Positions 44,410 to 55,379 are shown, numbered from the stretch's first letter. The stretch: 64,000 bases of DNA from Haematobia irritans (GCF_050003625.1 NC_134398.1:90223832-90287831), one strand, 5' to 3'. Numbers and translations are program-made. The notes: generated from the sequence alone by a model not told the origin.

Positions 44410-45340
44410 TTGAAAGAATAAATAATTGCCACTTTTACCAATGCCATACGATTCTTTTATCAGCTGATTTTGACTTCTTAAAATTGTAAACAACATATTG
44501 AAATTTGTTGTTTTTGTTATCGTGATTCAACCCAAAGATTATAGAAGAGGAAGATGGGAGATTGGCTACTGAGCACATCAAACCATTTACCACATTAGTT
44601 TAATACTCGAACCAAACGCGTATACGACAAGTATTGACATAGCATTAAATTGCAAATAAAATGAAATTAAGTGCACGAAATAAACTTCCTTAAACGGGAA
44701 AATGTAGTTTTTTTGTTGTTGCCTAAAATTTAACATTATTTCATTAAGAAAATTAAGTTTTTCATTTAAAAAATAAAAACGAAAAACAAATAAAAAAATT
44801 ACGAACATGTATGAAACTAACATGGTAAATGCAACATTTGGTATGACGCAAGCCAATTTCCTATCTTCCTCAGGTTTACTGTCTTTGATTCAACCTCCTT
44901 ATTCAGCCATGGTATTAACTATCACATCCCCGTAACATATGATATATCGCCGTTGATAAAAACTAATTGGTCGCCTTTGTAGTTTATTTTCTGCACATAA
45001 AGCAACTAGGCTAGTAAATTACAACATTTCTGGGAAATCTACGTAAACGTAAATTTGTTAACATAGGGAAGCATCGGTAAGTATAATATGTTTTAGCATT
45101 ATTAATGTTTGCTAATTCAGAATCCTTCTCTCATTAGATGCGTGCGAGACATACATAAGCTTTCCAAATCTCACTACAATCAACTTTACTGCATGCCTCA
45201 GTGCCTGCGATGGGACATAGAATTTAGAGAATAACTTTGCATGAAAAACTGAAACATTAAAGGAAAAAGTCTTTGTGTGTTTTATTAAACTAAAATGAAT
45301 TAATAAATTCCGGATTTGTATTAAACTCATTGCCGTTTTG
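44410..45340. other. No feature recognised
   Basis: AT-rich interior of the TIR element at 37619-45579. No coding sequence or repeat array that I can support. Confidence 0.4.
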
Positions 45341-45582
45341 GAATTATATGGTAATACCGCACTTTTTATACATCAATACCTTTATGGTATAAATATTAAT
45401 ACCGCTTAAGTATTATTTTTAATACCATATTGGTATTTTCATAATACCGTATGGTAATTTAATGCTTTGCGTATCGCCTGCACCGTTCGGTATTGATATT
45501 GTACCATACGGGGTTGGCTAATTATCAATAACGTACGGTATCGATTTGAACCCGTATGGGAATAATTTTTCTATGGGTGTAC

Positions 45583-45775
45583 TTCTTATGGCATTTACAA
45601 GTGATTCTGAGATGTCTTCATCGTCGGATTCTTCCAGCAACATATCTTCATCGCTGCTAGATTCCACAAGAATGGTATTACGCTTTTTTTTTATTAATTT
45701 CGCGCTTTTACAACTTATAAAGTAAACAATTATTTTTGTCATGCCATAAATGACATATCTACTACTTTTATTCAT
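45583..45775 (-). pseudogene. Harbinger transposase exon 1 (probable)
   Basis: On the minus strand, an acidic N-terminus (VESSSDEDMLLEESDDEDIS) runs to ESLVNAIR. With the intervening TIR element removed, it is followed by the splice donor GTAAGT; the acceptor is at 37530-37531, and the joined codons continue the frame into SYSEEEFKTHF. The exact start codon is uncertain: ATG at 45775 and internal ATGs are possible. The intron was invaded by the TA-flanked element. Confidence 0.6.
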
Positions 45776-45879
45776 TATTCAACCGTCGAACTGAACGGAC
45801 GTGTTTTCTAATAGCGGAGTATTTCATCGTAATAAGTACTTATTACGAATTTCACGTGTGGTAGAAATAATAAACCACC

Positions 45880-47097
45880 ATGCATAGAAATTCAAAGTCA
45901 TGCACTGGGTTGCTAACTTCAGGGCCCAGTGGACGGGTAACGACTGAAGTGATAAATTTGGGCAGCGACCAAGGGTCAGGCCCAATTAGTCGACCTGTAG
46001 TCGACATAAAAAGGAGGAAATCCCTCTCGAAAGAGATTCAAGGAAAGAAGAAATGCTTTGTTTTTCCTAAAGAAATTAGGATCAGTCGACCCAAGCACGT
46101 TGTCGGCTAAGCAAAGCGATTCCTTAAAATGGGCTCAAGGAATTCTTGAAGCTGGAAAAAAGGAACGATCACCAGATGAGCTGCCATCCTCTAAACGGGA
46201 TCAAAGATCGTTTGCCTCAGTTGCAAAAGACAGCCTTGTGATGGCTATCATTAATAAAGGAGCATTGGACGGTATGATTCCAAGGTAAAAATGGGGGGAA
46301 ATTGAGAACGCGATGTCTGGTGTCTACTCAGAGGTGCGAAAAAAGTTTCCCGAAACAATTCCTCGACAACAAGATGTTGGATGGTATCAAGGACGATATA
46401 AGTTAATTGCTTTTGCGGGTCAGAGGTCTATGTATTGCTTTAAAGCTGCATTGATGCTAATTGGTGAAGTTTGGGAAGGAGCCGCTTTGGAGTTAGTCGA
46501 TAAAAAAGACATACCGGCTAAACCTAGAGCACATGCATACCGGCAAACCCTCCTGATCCTGAGTCAATACTAGAGAGACTAAAATAATGTAACCCAGATC
46601 TTCCAACCGCCGATTGGAAGGTTGGTCGTTTGGATGAGGTGGATGGACCAAGAGGACATGCGGTGTTTATATTAAACATAGAGTCGCTGCCACGTCTAGC
46701 CCAGACCCAAGGACGTGTAAGTTATGGCTTCCATGATATGCATATGAAGGTATACAAAAGCGATCAGCCAAAGGATTCCGAAACGGACAAGCCTCCGGTA
46801 GAGTCAGCAGTGAAAAAATCTCCTAGCGAAGCCGAAGGAGACATAAAAACTGCAGACTATGGCGAAAATCGTATGCGGGAAGTTTCTACAGGCTCAAACC
46901 TCACCAAAGCTGAACCGCGGATTGTTGCGAGAGTCACCGAGATCTGTGAAGAGGAAGCCCTTGATGACTCAATTGAAGCGGCTGATGTGACGGTGGTTGA
47001 AAATTTGGATGGTTCTACGGTTCACCATTGTAAGGCCGCTTGTGCCGCCTTAAAAGTTCTCCTGATGAAAGGAGACATAGATACCATACATATATAA
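45880..47097 (+). pseudogene. LOA-like LINE ORF1 (DUF4780-like), decayed
   Basis: Successive frames read as one protein: a basic N-terminal part (about 45880-46080), then RSFASVAKDSLVMAIINKG (about 46206), PRQQDVGWYQGRYKLIAFAG, LIGEVWEGAALELVDKKDIP, VDGPRGHAVFILNIESLPRL, YGFHDMHMKVYKSD, and an acidic tail to 47097. The middle blocks resemble DUF4780, found in ORF1 proteins of insect LOA-group LINEs, which bind nucleic acid. Frameshifts near 46080 and 46570 and a stop near 46288 disable it. Just downstream is the damaged ORF2. Confidence 0.75.
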
Positions 47098-47571
47098 GAA
47101 AAATATCTGTGAATTAATGCAAGGGGAGAGTCGCTAATAGAGTTTATTTTGCGTACTAACCTTGTAGTTTGCAATAAGGGAGATGCACCAACCTTCGTCA
47201 CCAGAAACAGGCAATAGGTTTTGGACGTCTGCTTCCTTCATTGAGCAATGTAGACACTGTCGTAGCCAGTCTAGATATATCCAAATGCAAATATTGGGTA
47301 TCTTCGGTCTACATGATGATGAATGATAAGATATCTGAATGGCAAGTTTTGAGGGAACATAGCTTCTCAGATCATCGCTACATCAGTTTCAGATTGGCTG
47401 TTCGTACTTCAAAGACCATATTTCCGCCAAATGTTAGGAAAGCTGATTGGAATAGGTATAGGGAATCGTTCAATTTGATGATACCGGAAATGCCAGAGAC
47501 AAATATGAGCACTGTGCAAGATATCGAACTAGCAGTGGAGCGGATTACTAAGGCCTTCAACATGTCACCGT
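47098..47571 (+). pseudogene. LOA-like LINE endonuclease fragments, rearranged
   Basis: Short pieces of the apurinic endonuclease appear in the wrong order: GESLIEFILRTNLVVCNKGD (47130-47190) comes before NVDTVVASLDISKCKYWVSS (47243-47300), which normally precedes it. EWQVLREHSFSDHRYISF (47336-47395) carries the terminal SDH motif. The catalytic N-terminus is missing. A SINE follows at 47572. The 47300-47566 part is duplicated, with changes, at 49470-49720. Confidence 0.65.
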
Positions 47572-47911
47572 GCCACCGTGGTGCAACGGTTAGCATGCCC
47601 GCCTTGCATACACAAGGTCGTGGGTTCGATTCCTGCTACGACCGAACACCAAAAAGTTTTTCAGCGGTGGATTATCCCACCGCAGTAATGCTGGTAACAT
47701 TTCTGAGGGTTTCAAAGCATCTCTAAATGGTTTCACTGGAATGTGGAACGCCGTTCAGACTCGGCTATAAAAAGGAGGTCCCTTGTCATTGAGCTTAACA
47801 TGGAATCGGGCAGCACTCAGTGATAAGAGAGAAGTTCACCACTGTGGTATCACAATGGACTGAATAGTCTAAGTGAGATACATCGGGCTGCCACATAACC
47901 TAACCTAACCT
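47572..47911 (+). mobile_element. tRNA-derived SINE, copy 3
   Basis: The tRNA-like head GCCACCGTGGTGCAACGG at 47572, box B GGTTCGATTCCTGC, the body and the TAACC tail are the same as in the copies at 17321 and 35450, here on the plus strand. It sits at the junction between two partial LOA-like LINE copies. A clean target duplication was not found. Confidence 0.9.
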
Positions 47912-48003
47912 ACGGTTCCTCCAAATAAATCTTCACCATTGTAAGGCCGCTTGTGCTGCCTTAAAAGTTCTCCTGATGAAAGGAGACATAGATACTATAC
48001 ATA
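47912..48003 (+). pseudogene. LOA-like LINE copy B, ORF1 3' end
   Basis: From about 47926 the sequence repeats 47020-47090 (ACCATTGTAAGGCCGCTTGT...GGAGACATAGATAC.ATACA), the 3' end of ORF1, but frameshifted. It is cut by the DD37E element and continues beyond it (AAGAAAAATATCTGTGAATT) at 49299. Confidence 0.7.
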
Positions 48004-49297
48004 TACGGTCAAAATTTGGTCAATATAAACTTGACGTATTTCTTTCAATTTTGCATTTAAAAAACCTGAACACCCTTCATTTTGAAGGTGTGTGTGTGTA
48101 GAATGTTGCTCCTATTTTAATTTTGGAATTCACTCTTCAGTTGTCAAAATGCCGTCCAAGCAAGAAGAGCAGCGTATTAAAATTTTGCTCGCGCATCGCG
48201 AAAATCCGAGCTACTCGCACGCAAAGCTGGCAAAATCGCTAAAAGTTGCCAAATCAACGGTTACAAATGTAATTAAAATGTTTGGGGAACGTTTGTCGAC
48301 AGCCAGGAAGTCTGGATCGGGGGGAAATCGAAAACCGGAAGCCGCTGAGACGACAAAGAGAGTTGCCGGTAGTTTCAAGCGAAACCCTAACCTCTCCGAG
48401 ATGCAGCAAATAAGCTGGGTGTATCGTCTACAATCGTGCATCGAGCCAAAAAACGAGTTGGACTATCGACTTACAAGAAGGTAGTGACTCCAAATCGCGA
48501 TGATAAACAAAATACGACGGCCAAAGCGCGATCCCGGAGGCTGTACACGACGATGCTGACGAAGTTTGACTGCGTGGTAATGGACGACGAAACCTACGTC
48601 AAAGCCTACTACAAGCAGCTTCCGGGACAGGAGTTTTATACGGCAAAAGGAAGGGGAAAGGTAGCAGATATTTTCAAGCACATAAAACTGTCAAAGTTCG
48701 CAAAGCAATATCTGGTTTGGCAAGCCATCTGTACCTGTGGCTTGAAAAGCAGCATTTTCATAGGTTCCGGGACTGTCAACCAAGAAATTTACGTGAAAGA
48801 GTGTTTGAATAAACGTCTGCTGCCTTTCCTGAAGAAACACGGTTGTTCCGTACTTTTTTGGCCAGATTTGGCATCTTGCCATTACGGTAAAAAGGCCATG
48901 GAGTGGTACGCCGCCAACAACGTGCAGGTGGTTCCCAAGGACAAGAACCCTCCCAACACGCCAGAGCTCCGCCCAATTGAGAAATACTGGGCTATTGTTA
49001 AGCGGAACCTAAAGAAGACCAAAAAAACTGCTAAGGACGAGCAGCAGTTCAAGGCAAGCAGGCTTTCTGCGGCGAAGAAGGTGGACAAGGTGGCTGTACA
49101 AAATCTGATGGCAGGTGTCAAGCGTGAGGCCCGGCAATTCGGAATTGGAAAAGCGAAAGCCTAACTGAATATTTTTCCTGAATTTTATACTAATTGAACT
49201 TGAAAAAGAAATTTAATTTGATTTTTTAAATAAACGATTTCACCGATTTACACCTTACACCTTTTCCCTTGACCAAATTTTGACCGTATCACCCTTT
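48004..49297 (+). mobile_element. DD37E Tc1/mariner-type transposon, copy 2
   Basis: The right inverted repeat ends CCGTATCACCCTT at 49297 followed by TA. At the left, only TACGGTCAAAATTTGGTCAA remains, so the outermost 8 or so bases of the terminus are missing. It interrupts LOA-like LINE copy B; the undisturbed target sequence can be seen at 47088-47110. It is about 95% similar by eye to copy 1 at 1848-3135. Confidence 0.88.
48149..49164 (+). pseudogene. DD37E transposase with a 4-bp deletion
   Basis: Starts ATG at 48149 (MPSKQEEQRIK). Compared with copy 1, CTCT is missing near 48395, breaking the frame inside the second helix-turn-helix; the rest reads in another frame from 48436 to the stop at 49162-49164. 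The C-terminal catalytic part is uninterrupted: D in VVMDDETYV, D in FWPDLASCHY, E in ELRPIEKYW, with 37 residues between the last two. Copies 1 and 2 are thus broken at different places. Confidence 0.88.
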
Positions 49298-52200
49298 AAG
49301 AAAAATATCTGTGAATTAAGCACTCCGGGTTTCAAACTTTTGCATAATACCGGTAACGACATAAATCGAGCATGTATATTTGCTGTATATTTGCAATAAG
49401 GGAGATGCACCAACCTTCGTCACCAGAAACAGGCAAGAGGTTTTGGACGTCACGTTGACCTCTCCGGAACTGAATGATAAGATATCTGAGTGGCAAGTTT
49501 TGAGGGAACATAGCTTCTCAGATCATCGCTACATCAGTTTCATATTGGCTGTTCGTACTTCAAAGACCATATTTCCGCCAAATGTTAGGAAAGCTGATTG
49601 GAATAGGTATAGGGAATCGTTCAATTTGATGATACCGGAAATGCCAGAGACAAATATAAGCACTGTGCAAGATATCGAACACGCAGTGGAGCGGATTACT
49701 AAGGCCTTCGACATGTCACTAAAATCTACTTACCCTAGAGGAAAGCCAAGGGGAAAAAACGGCCGCCATGGTGGACTACCGAGTTAAGTAATATGGGGAA
49801 ATCCTGCAGGAAGCTCTTTAACAAAGCAAAGTCCTCAAGACCTCCGGAGGATTGGGACACTTACAAGAAGAATCTGAGATCATATAAACGAGAACTGAGT
49901 AGGTCTCAACAAAACTTTTGGGATGATTACTGTAGCAGTATTGAGAATACGTCAGAGGCTTCCAGACTACGGAAGGTTCTAGCATCCACCAACTCCGCTC
50001 CAGGTTTCATTAAAACATCGGAGGGCAATTGGACAACGTCCAGTGAGGAGACGCTGGAGGTACTATTGGACACACATTTTCCTGGAAATCAGACGGTTGA
50101 ACCAGGTTCTGCCGGTGCCACAGTGGCTCAGCGGTCGTTTCCTATCGAGGAAATTGTATCGGAATCTAGAATAAAATGGGCTTTAAATAGCTTTGGACCA
50201 TTCACATCCCCCGGACCTGATGGAATTACTCCGGCGGAATTACAAGCGTTGGCTGAAAGAATTATCCCCTGGTTGACGGTGATATATAAACGATGTGTAA
50301 ACTTAGCATATATTCCAGAAAAGTGGAGAGAAACAAAAGTCGTCATCATACCTAAAGCGGGAAAAGCCTCTCACTCGAGTGCGAAGGATTTCCGACCAAT
50401 CAACTTTTCCTCATTCCTACTTAAGACCCTGGAGAGGATGATAAATATTTATCTTAAAACTAGAGTGGATTCAAGTTTGCTCTCGAAACGACAGCATGCA
50501 TACTCGAAGGGCAGGTCTACTGAGACCTCACCTCAGAAAGCTCACTATCTGTCAAAGAATACACAATCGTGGCGTTTCTAGACATCGAAGGGGCGTTCAA
50601 TAATGTCCATCCGAGCTCGATATTAAATGGACTAACAACTCTGAATGGTGATCCAGGTATACTTAGGCTGTTAGACGAACGTCTAATAAAGAGACGTATT
50701 TCATCCACACTAGGACAAGCAAACATACAAAGATATGTGAACAGAGGCACTCCCCAAGGAGGAGTTCTATCACCTCTTCTTTGGAATGTTGCTATAAACA
50801 ACCTTCTGGTTTCCCTAGAAAAAGAAAGGATAAAAGTGGTGGCATACGCAGATGATGTGGCGCTAGCAGTCAGAGGAAAATTCGCATCCACAATCAGAGA
50901 TATTATACAGAGAGCTCTCCGGTTGACTGAGAAATGGGCGAAAGATAATGGTCTTGGGGTAAATCCAGCAAATACAGAACTAGTCATGTACTGCAAAGAT
51001 CGCAAAACTCCCACGGTATTGAAATTCCCTTTGGTGAGTGTGCAAAATACCTTGGTTATTTTGGACAGGAAGCTGAGTTTTAGGCTTAATATTGAAGAAA
51101 GGGCGAGAAAAGCAACGGTAGCTTTGTACTCGTGCAAAAAGGCAATAGGGAAAAAGTGGGGACTAAAACCAAAAATTGTGTATTGGCTATACACGGCAGT
51201 GGTTAGACCTATAATGCTATATGGTGTTGTAGTCTGGTGGCCGGCACTTCAGAAACCGACTTGTTTAGATAAAGTTCAGCGTATGGCGAGCTTATGTATC
51301 TCAGGCGCATTTAGTAAGACAGGAACCGACTCCCTTAATGTCATGTTGCATCTATTGCCTTTAGACATTTTGGCCAAACAGTCAGCTGCAACAACGGCTG
51401 TGCGGTTGCGTGAGCTATCGCTGTGGTCGGAAAAAATGTACGTAGTGGATTACACTTTATCGATACCAGTTTTCGACAAAAAGTTTGAAATTCTAATACT
51501 CAACAGTGAGGCGTGGTGTACACAGACTCAGGGGAATAAAATATATATATATATATATATATTTCTATACTGATGGCTCCAAATTGAATGGACAAGTGGG
51601 GTTCGGAGTATATTCTAAAGATCTGGAAATTCGAATAGCGAAAAGATTACCATAGTGTTTTTCAGGCTGAAATATTGGCAATAAGAGAGGTGGTGAATTG
51701 GCTGAGAAGTAATGTTCCAACAAATATTGGCATTAATATATACTCAGACAGTCAACCTGCAATAAAATCCTTAGACTCTGTGTTCCTTAACTCGAAAACG
51801 GCCATAGACTGCCGCAAATCTCTCAACGAGATGGCTGAGCAGTACAATATTCACCTAATATGGGTGCCTGGCCATAGGAACATACCGGGGAACTGCGAAG
51901 CGGATGAGTTGGCAAGGCTAGGAACTACCTTACATATTCCAGGGGAACTAGAATCTGTTGGTATGCCTCTGGCCACCAAGCTCTTACTGCGTGAGAAGGC
52001 TTTTATGATGGCCAATATTCGATGGGAGAATTGCAAGGGTTGTAACGACACCAAGCAAATATGGCCCCATTTAAACTTAAACCGCACACTAGATATGCTA
52101 GTGTTCTCAAGGCGTCAGATAGCACTTCTGATATCTGCTATAACGGGTCGCTGCCTGATAGGCGAATTTGCGAAGGTGCGAAGTATAATGACTATTGTAT

Positions 52201-52390
52201 AAGCTGTCATGATGTGGAGGAAAAGGAATCAATTAAACACCTCTTGTGTGATTGTCCTGCTTTTTGTGTAAGGCGTAAGCGAATTTTTGGAGCATATAGC
52301 TTTAGATTACTGGCGGACATGGAAAACGTTAACTTAAGCAGTTTGTTAATGTTTTTGGAGCAATCTGGTTGGTTCAACAAAAGTAAATAA
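49298..52390 (+). pseudogene. LOA-like LINE ORF2: endonuclease end, RT, RNase H, zinc knuckle
   Basis: Order: endonuclease C-terminus with HSFSDHRYI (49503-49545); a linker; reverse transcriptase from about 49990, with TSPGPDGITPAELQ (50206), FRPINFSSFLLKTLERMI (50391), MAFLDIEGAFNNVHP (50569), RGTPQGGVLSPLLWN (50743) and the catalytic VAYADDVALA (50840-50870); then RNase H with TDGSK (51571), QAEILAI, IYSDSQPAIKSLD and EADELARLG (51898); and a Cys/His cluster CISCHDVEEKESIKHLLCDC (52200-52258). RT plus RNase H plus this cluster fits LOA/I-group LINEs. Frameshifts at about 49785, 50575, 51540 (a TA microsatellite) and 52070 and an internal endonuclease deletion disable it. Confidence 0.85.
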
Positions 52391-52456
52391 TAGAGAAGGT
52401 TCAGTGGTTAAGACTAGAAGTGCCCATATGTAATAGGTACTTTTAGTTAAATGTGT

Positions 52457-52532
52457 TATCACAATGGACTGAATAGTCTAAGTGAGCCTGAAATTTAATC
52501 GGGCTGCCACTTTAACCTAACCTAACCTAACT
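52457..52532 (+). repeat. LINE 3' tail shared with the SINE
   Basis: TATCACAATGGACTGAATAG, then TCTAAGTGAGCCTGA, then ATCGGGCTGCCAC and TAACCTAACC repeats. This matches the last 70 or so bases of the SINE copies (for example 47845-47911) with few changes. It lies directly after the LINE coding region and its short 3' untranslated sequence, so it is probably the true LINE 3' end. A 3'-truncated SINE insertion is the alternative. Confidence 0.75.
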
Positions 52533-52542
52533 ACTTTGACTA

Positions 52543-53024
52543 CACCCAAAGAAATTTGTTAGTAGGGACAGCAGAAAAGTCTGCTAAAACAGCAGAAAGT
52601 CTGCTGAAAAAGGGACAGCAGTCATTGTTTGCTGAAATAGCAAACATTTCGTGCTATTTTTGAAGCTCGATTACACTAAAACATGTTTTATTTTGGCTAA
52701 AACAAATAAAAATGTCAACTTAGGAGCTATCCTAACATAATTAACACAATATTTAATGAATATCTATAGTATTTGACCAAAAATCTGAATATTTATCGAA
52801 TTGAGTCATAACAGCAAACAAAATGTTTGCTGATCGTATTTAGGAGCTTGTAAGTATATTACAGTGCAAAAATATACCAAAACCTACTTCTGGTTCTTAA
52901 ATAGGCTTTGGGGAAAATTGTATAACCTAAAAATTTTATAAATTGTTGTTCATTGCGCCCTGAAGTACAAAAATATAACAGCAGACATCGACTGCTGTTT
53001 TTAGCAGACTTTTTTCTATGAGTG
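52543..53024. mobile_element. MITE with CTGCTG/AGCAAAC motifs, complete copy
   Basis: CACCCAAAGAAATTTGTTAG at 52543 and TTTTTTCTATGAGTG at 53024, flanked by TA at 52541-52542 and 53025-53026. It is the best-preserved copy of the family (others at 26194 and 61049). It lies just after the LOA-like LINE tail, inside the Harbinger right end. Confidence 0.8.
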
Positions 53025-53187
53025 TAGGAAGAATTTGTCGAATAACTTGTAGTAGAAAAATATTAAAAAAGACATGCATTTTGACATTGTTCTCTTAAAA
53101 TTTTTTACTACTTTTACTATTTTTTGGGGTTGGGGAACGGTTTCTAGTAAAAGTAGTAACTAGTAGTAGGTAAAGGGACACAACTAT

Positions 53188-54226
53188 TTATTCAATACTA
53201 TAATTACCACATATGTTTACCCTATGGGTTGGAAACTGGCTCGGGTGGTTCCCCTGCCTAAGACGACTAGATCTAGCGATATTGATAGCTTTCGCCCCAT
53301 AAGCATCTTGCCTGCACTATCAAAGATTTTTGAAAGTATAATAGACTGCTCTGAATTTTGTTAATGATTGCGATATGATTAGCTCTTATCTGTATGGATT
53401 CCGAAATGGATACAGTACCACCTCCCATCTTCTGCATATGACTGATGCTATAAGAAGTGCTAATGATAAGGGGTTGTGTAGCATTTTAGTGGCATTGGAT
53501 GTGGCATTAAATGTTGGCTAGATGATAATAGTTTGCTTACTAATTCTCATAAGAGCAAGGCATTGTGCTTCGGTTCGCAATGGGCCACACAACCTGAGTT
53601 TGTTATTTGTTATAATGGCGCAAGTATTGACATTGTTGAGAGCATGAGATGTCTTGGTGTTACAATTGATAATAGACTTGATTTTTCTACCCATTTTAAT
53701 GTACTTAAATCCAGGATCATATTACTGCTTCGTAGACTATATTCCACTAATTCTTATTTTCCCTACAATATTAGAAGAATAGCATTAGGGTTGCTTGTGC
53801 CTCATGTGTACTATGGATTAGAAGTGACATCTGGTACTTCTGCATCTAGTTTCTCTCAAGTTCGCCAGCTTGTACATGTTCGCTATGTATATAGACTTCG
53901 TCGCTATGACCCTGTTTCTCGTTTTGTGTCATCATTTATGGGGGTTTCATTTGATTCTATTGTTGATGTTAAGTTGTTGACTCTTTGTTTACGGGATTAT
54001 TAAGTCTGGTTTGCCACTCCTTTTAAGAAGTTATTTTGTTTTTACCAGGACAAGTAGGAACCCGCAGATTCTAATCCCTAATATGCACAGTCAGTGTTAT
54101 GAGCGATCATTTTTAGTGAGGGTTGCTCGTTTATGGAATCGACTGCCACTATTTTTGCGTAATTTTTCTTTTTCTAAAAGGTTATTTAATAATAAGCTTA
54201 TTGGTCACATTAACAGTTACTACTGA
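53188..54226 (+). pseudogene. Jockey/CR1-like LINE ORF2, RT and C-terminal part
   Basis: It continues the LINE interrupted at 30588: LFNTIITTYVYPMGWKLARV, VPLPKTTRSSDIDSFRPISI (early RT motif), FESIIDC, then HLLHMTDAIRSANDKGLCSI and LVALDVA. The catalytic YADD region is deleted near 53515. The rest reads MRCLGVTIDNRLDFSTHFNV, FPYNIRRIALGLLVPHVYYG, and ends LWNRLPLFLRNFSFSKRLFN before the stop at 54224-54226. A 3' untranslated region ending in AAATAAATGAAATGAAA follows to about 54405. Confidence 0.75.
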
Positions 54227-54405
54227 TTGTGCAATGTATTTTAATGAATTTTATTGATTTCGTTAATATTACGGCTGGGGAGCCGTGACTATTCCTATAT
54301 ATACTGTTATATCTAATAATGGATTTATTATAAAAATCATACTTTTATTATTGTTATTATACATATCAACTATTGATATTATTGTGTGAAATAAATGAAA
54401 TGAAA

Positions 54406-54776
54406 AATACTTTCATGTACATTTCATACTTTTTTGATACGCTTCCCCCATCACACTTGGCGATTGATGTAGTGTCACTTACGAGTCTGTGGTAGGATGA
54501 GGATGAAATGGAACTTTGAAATGGTGGCAGGGTGTGTGTGCATGTGCACATATGGGTTTGGGTTGATATATTTGAGAAATTTTTATGTTGGCCAAAAACG
54601 AGAATAAAAACACTGGCTGATAGACGCATGTTACTTGCTACTTTTAACTCAACATCATTCTTTTATTAATGCAAAAAATTATGTTAAATAGGATACGATA
54701 AGGTGAGTACTATGTTCAGTTTTTTCACCAAAACACTAAATTAAAAGTACAAATATATTTATGAAGACGATTATAT
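54406..54776. other. No gene; dispersed repeat fragment at 54590-54700
   Basis: The stretch AGTAGCAAGTAACATGCGTC (minus strand, about 54620-54640), with neighbouring CTCAACATCATTCTTTTATT, matches 63285-63350 in inverted orientation and 1670-1700. Otherwise there is only a GTGTGTGTGCATGTGCACAT stretch at about 54531. Confidence 0.5.
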
Positions 54777-55379
54777 TGTTACGTTTTTATATTTAGGCGT
54801 TTTTAATTACCCGACAATTAAAACACAGTTCTTTTAAATAACGACAATCTACAATTTATTTACTATGACTTCACACTTTACAATTCGTTCACACTGGAGT
54901 TATTCGTTTGACGCTTTAATTAAGACTGACTCGTTAGCAGCATGCGAGCGCTTTTATATATGACGGTGTGGCAATACGAGAACATTCTGGTAGCACTACA
55001 ATATTCTGGCAACGCCAGAACATTCTTAGACAATGCTAGAAGGATCTACGACCATTAAGTTATTCGTCTGGTGGCTGCCAAACACATACACACTCACATA
55101 GATATATGCTCGCATTACTACAACAACAATGACAATAGACAATGAGATGAAATGAGAAAGCAAAATAACAAAGCAAAGGGGCTGTTATTCTATGAGAGAG
55201 TAAGAACTAACATTTCGGTAAGCAAACAAAAGAACATAAAAGAAATTCAGGAAAATACTAGAAAATGAATAGATGATTCCAACAAGTGATAGCGAAATTT
55301 TATCGTTACAATTTTGAATTTTAAATTAACGGAAACTAATTTAAATAAACTTATATCTATAATTATCAAATTCGTAACA
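54777..55379 (-). repeat. 3' LTR of the Gypsy element
   Basis: 603 bp bounded by TGTTACG and CGTAACA. Same length as the 5' LTR, and no base difference seen by eye. The polypurine tract GCGGGAGGCAG (minus strand, 55380-55390) abuts it and would prime plus-strand synthesis. Confidence 0.93.

Larger units (their letters stand above)
37619..45579. mobile_element. TA-flanked TIR element expanded by insertions
   Basis: It starts CACTGGTAGAAAAATGGCGG and ends ATTTTTCTATGGGTG, with TA at 37617-37618 and 45580-45581. Both ends are full of GGTATTAA/TTAATACC and CGTACGGTA-like motifs. Removing it recreates a consensus GTAAGT splice donor in the Harbinger transposase gene. Another large element (37746-43980) is nested in it. 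Confidence 0.7.
30589..53187. mobile_element. PIF/Harbinger transposon, hugely expanded by nested insertions
   Basis: The element lies in a LINE. LINE sequence ends at a TTA (30586-30588) and resumes at a TTA (53188-53190), consistent with a 3-bp Harbinger duplication, and the LINE protein reads on across the two (ILPYILRYI to LFNTIITT). The ends share only loose inverted similarity (TGCTCCTTTACTTTACT near 30597 and the complement of GTAGGTAAAGGGACACA near 53167), so exact termini are uncertain. It carries a Myb/SANT-like gene on the plus strand and a transposase on the minus strand, arranged convergently. By my count the core is about 3 kb; about 19 kb is later insertions. Confidence 0.65.
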
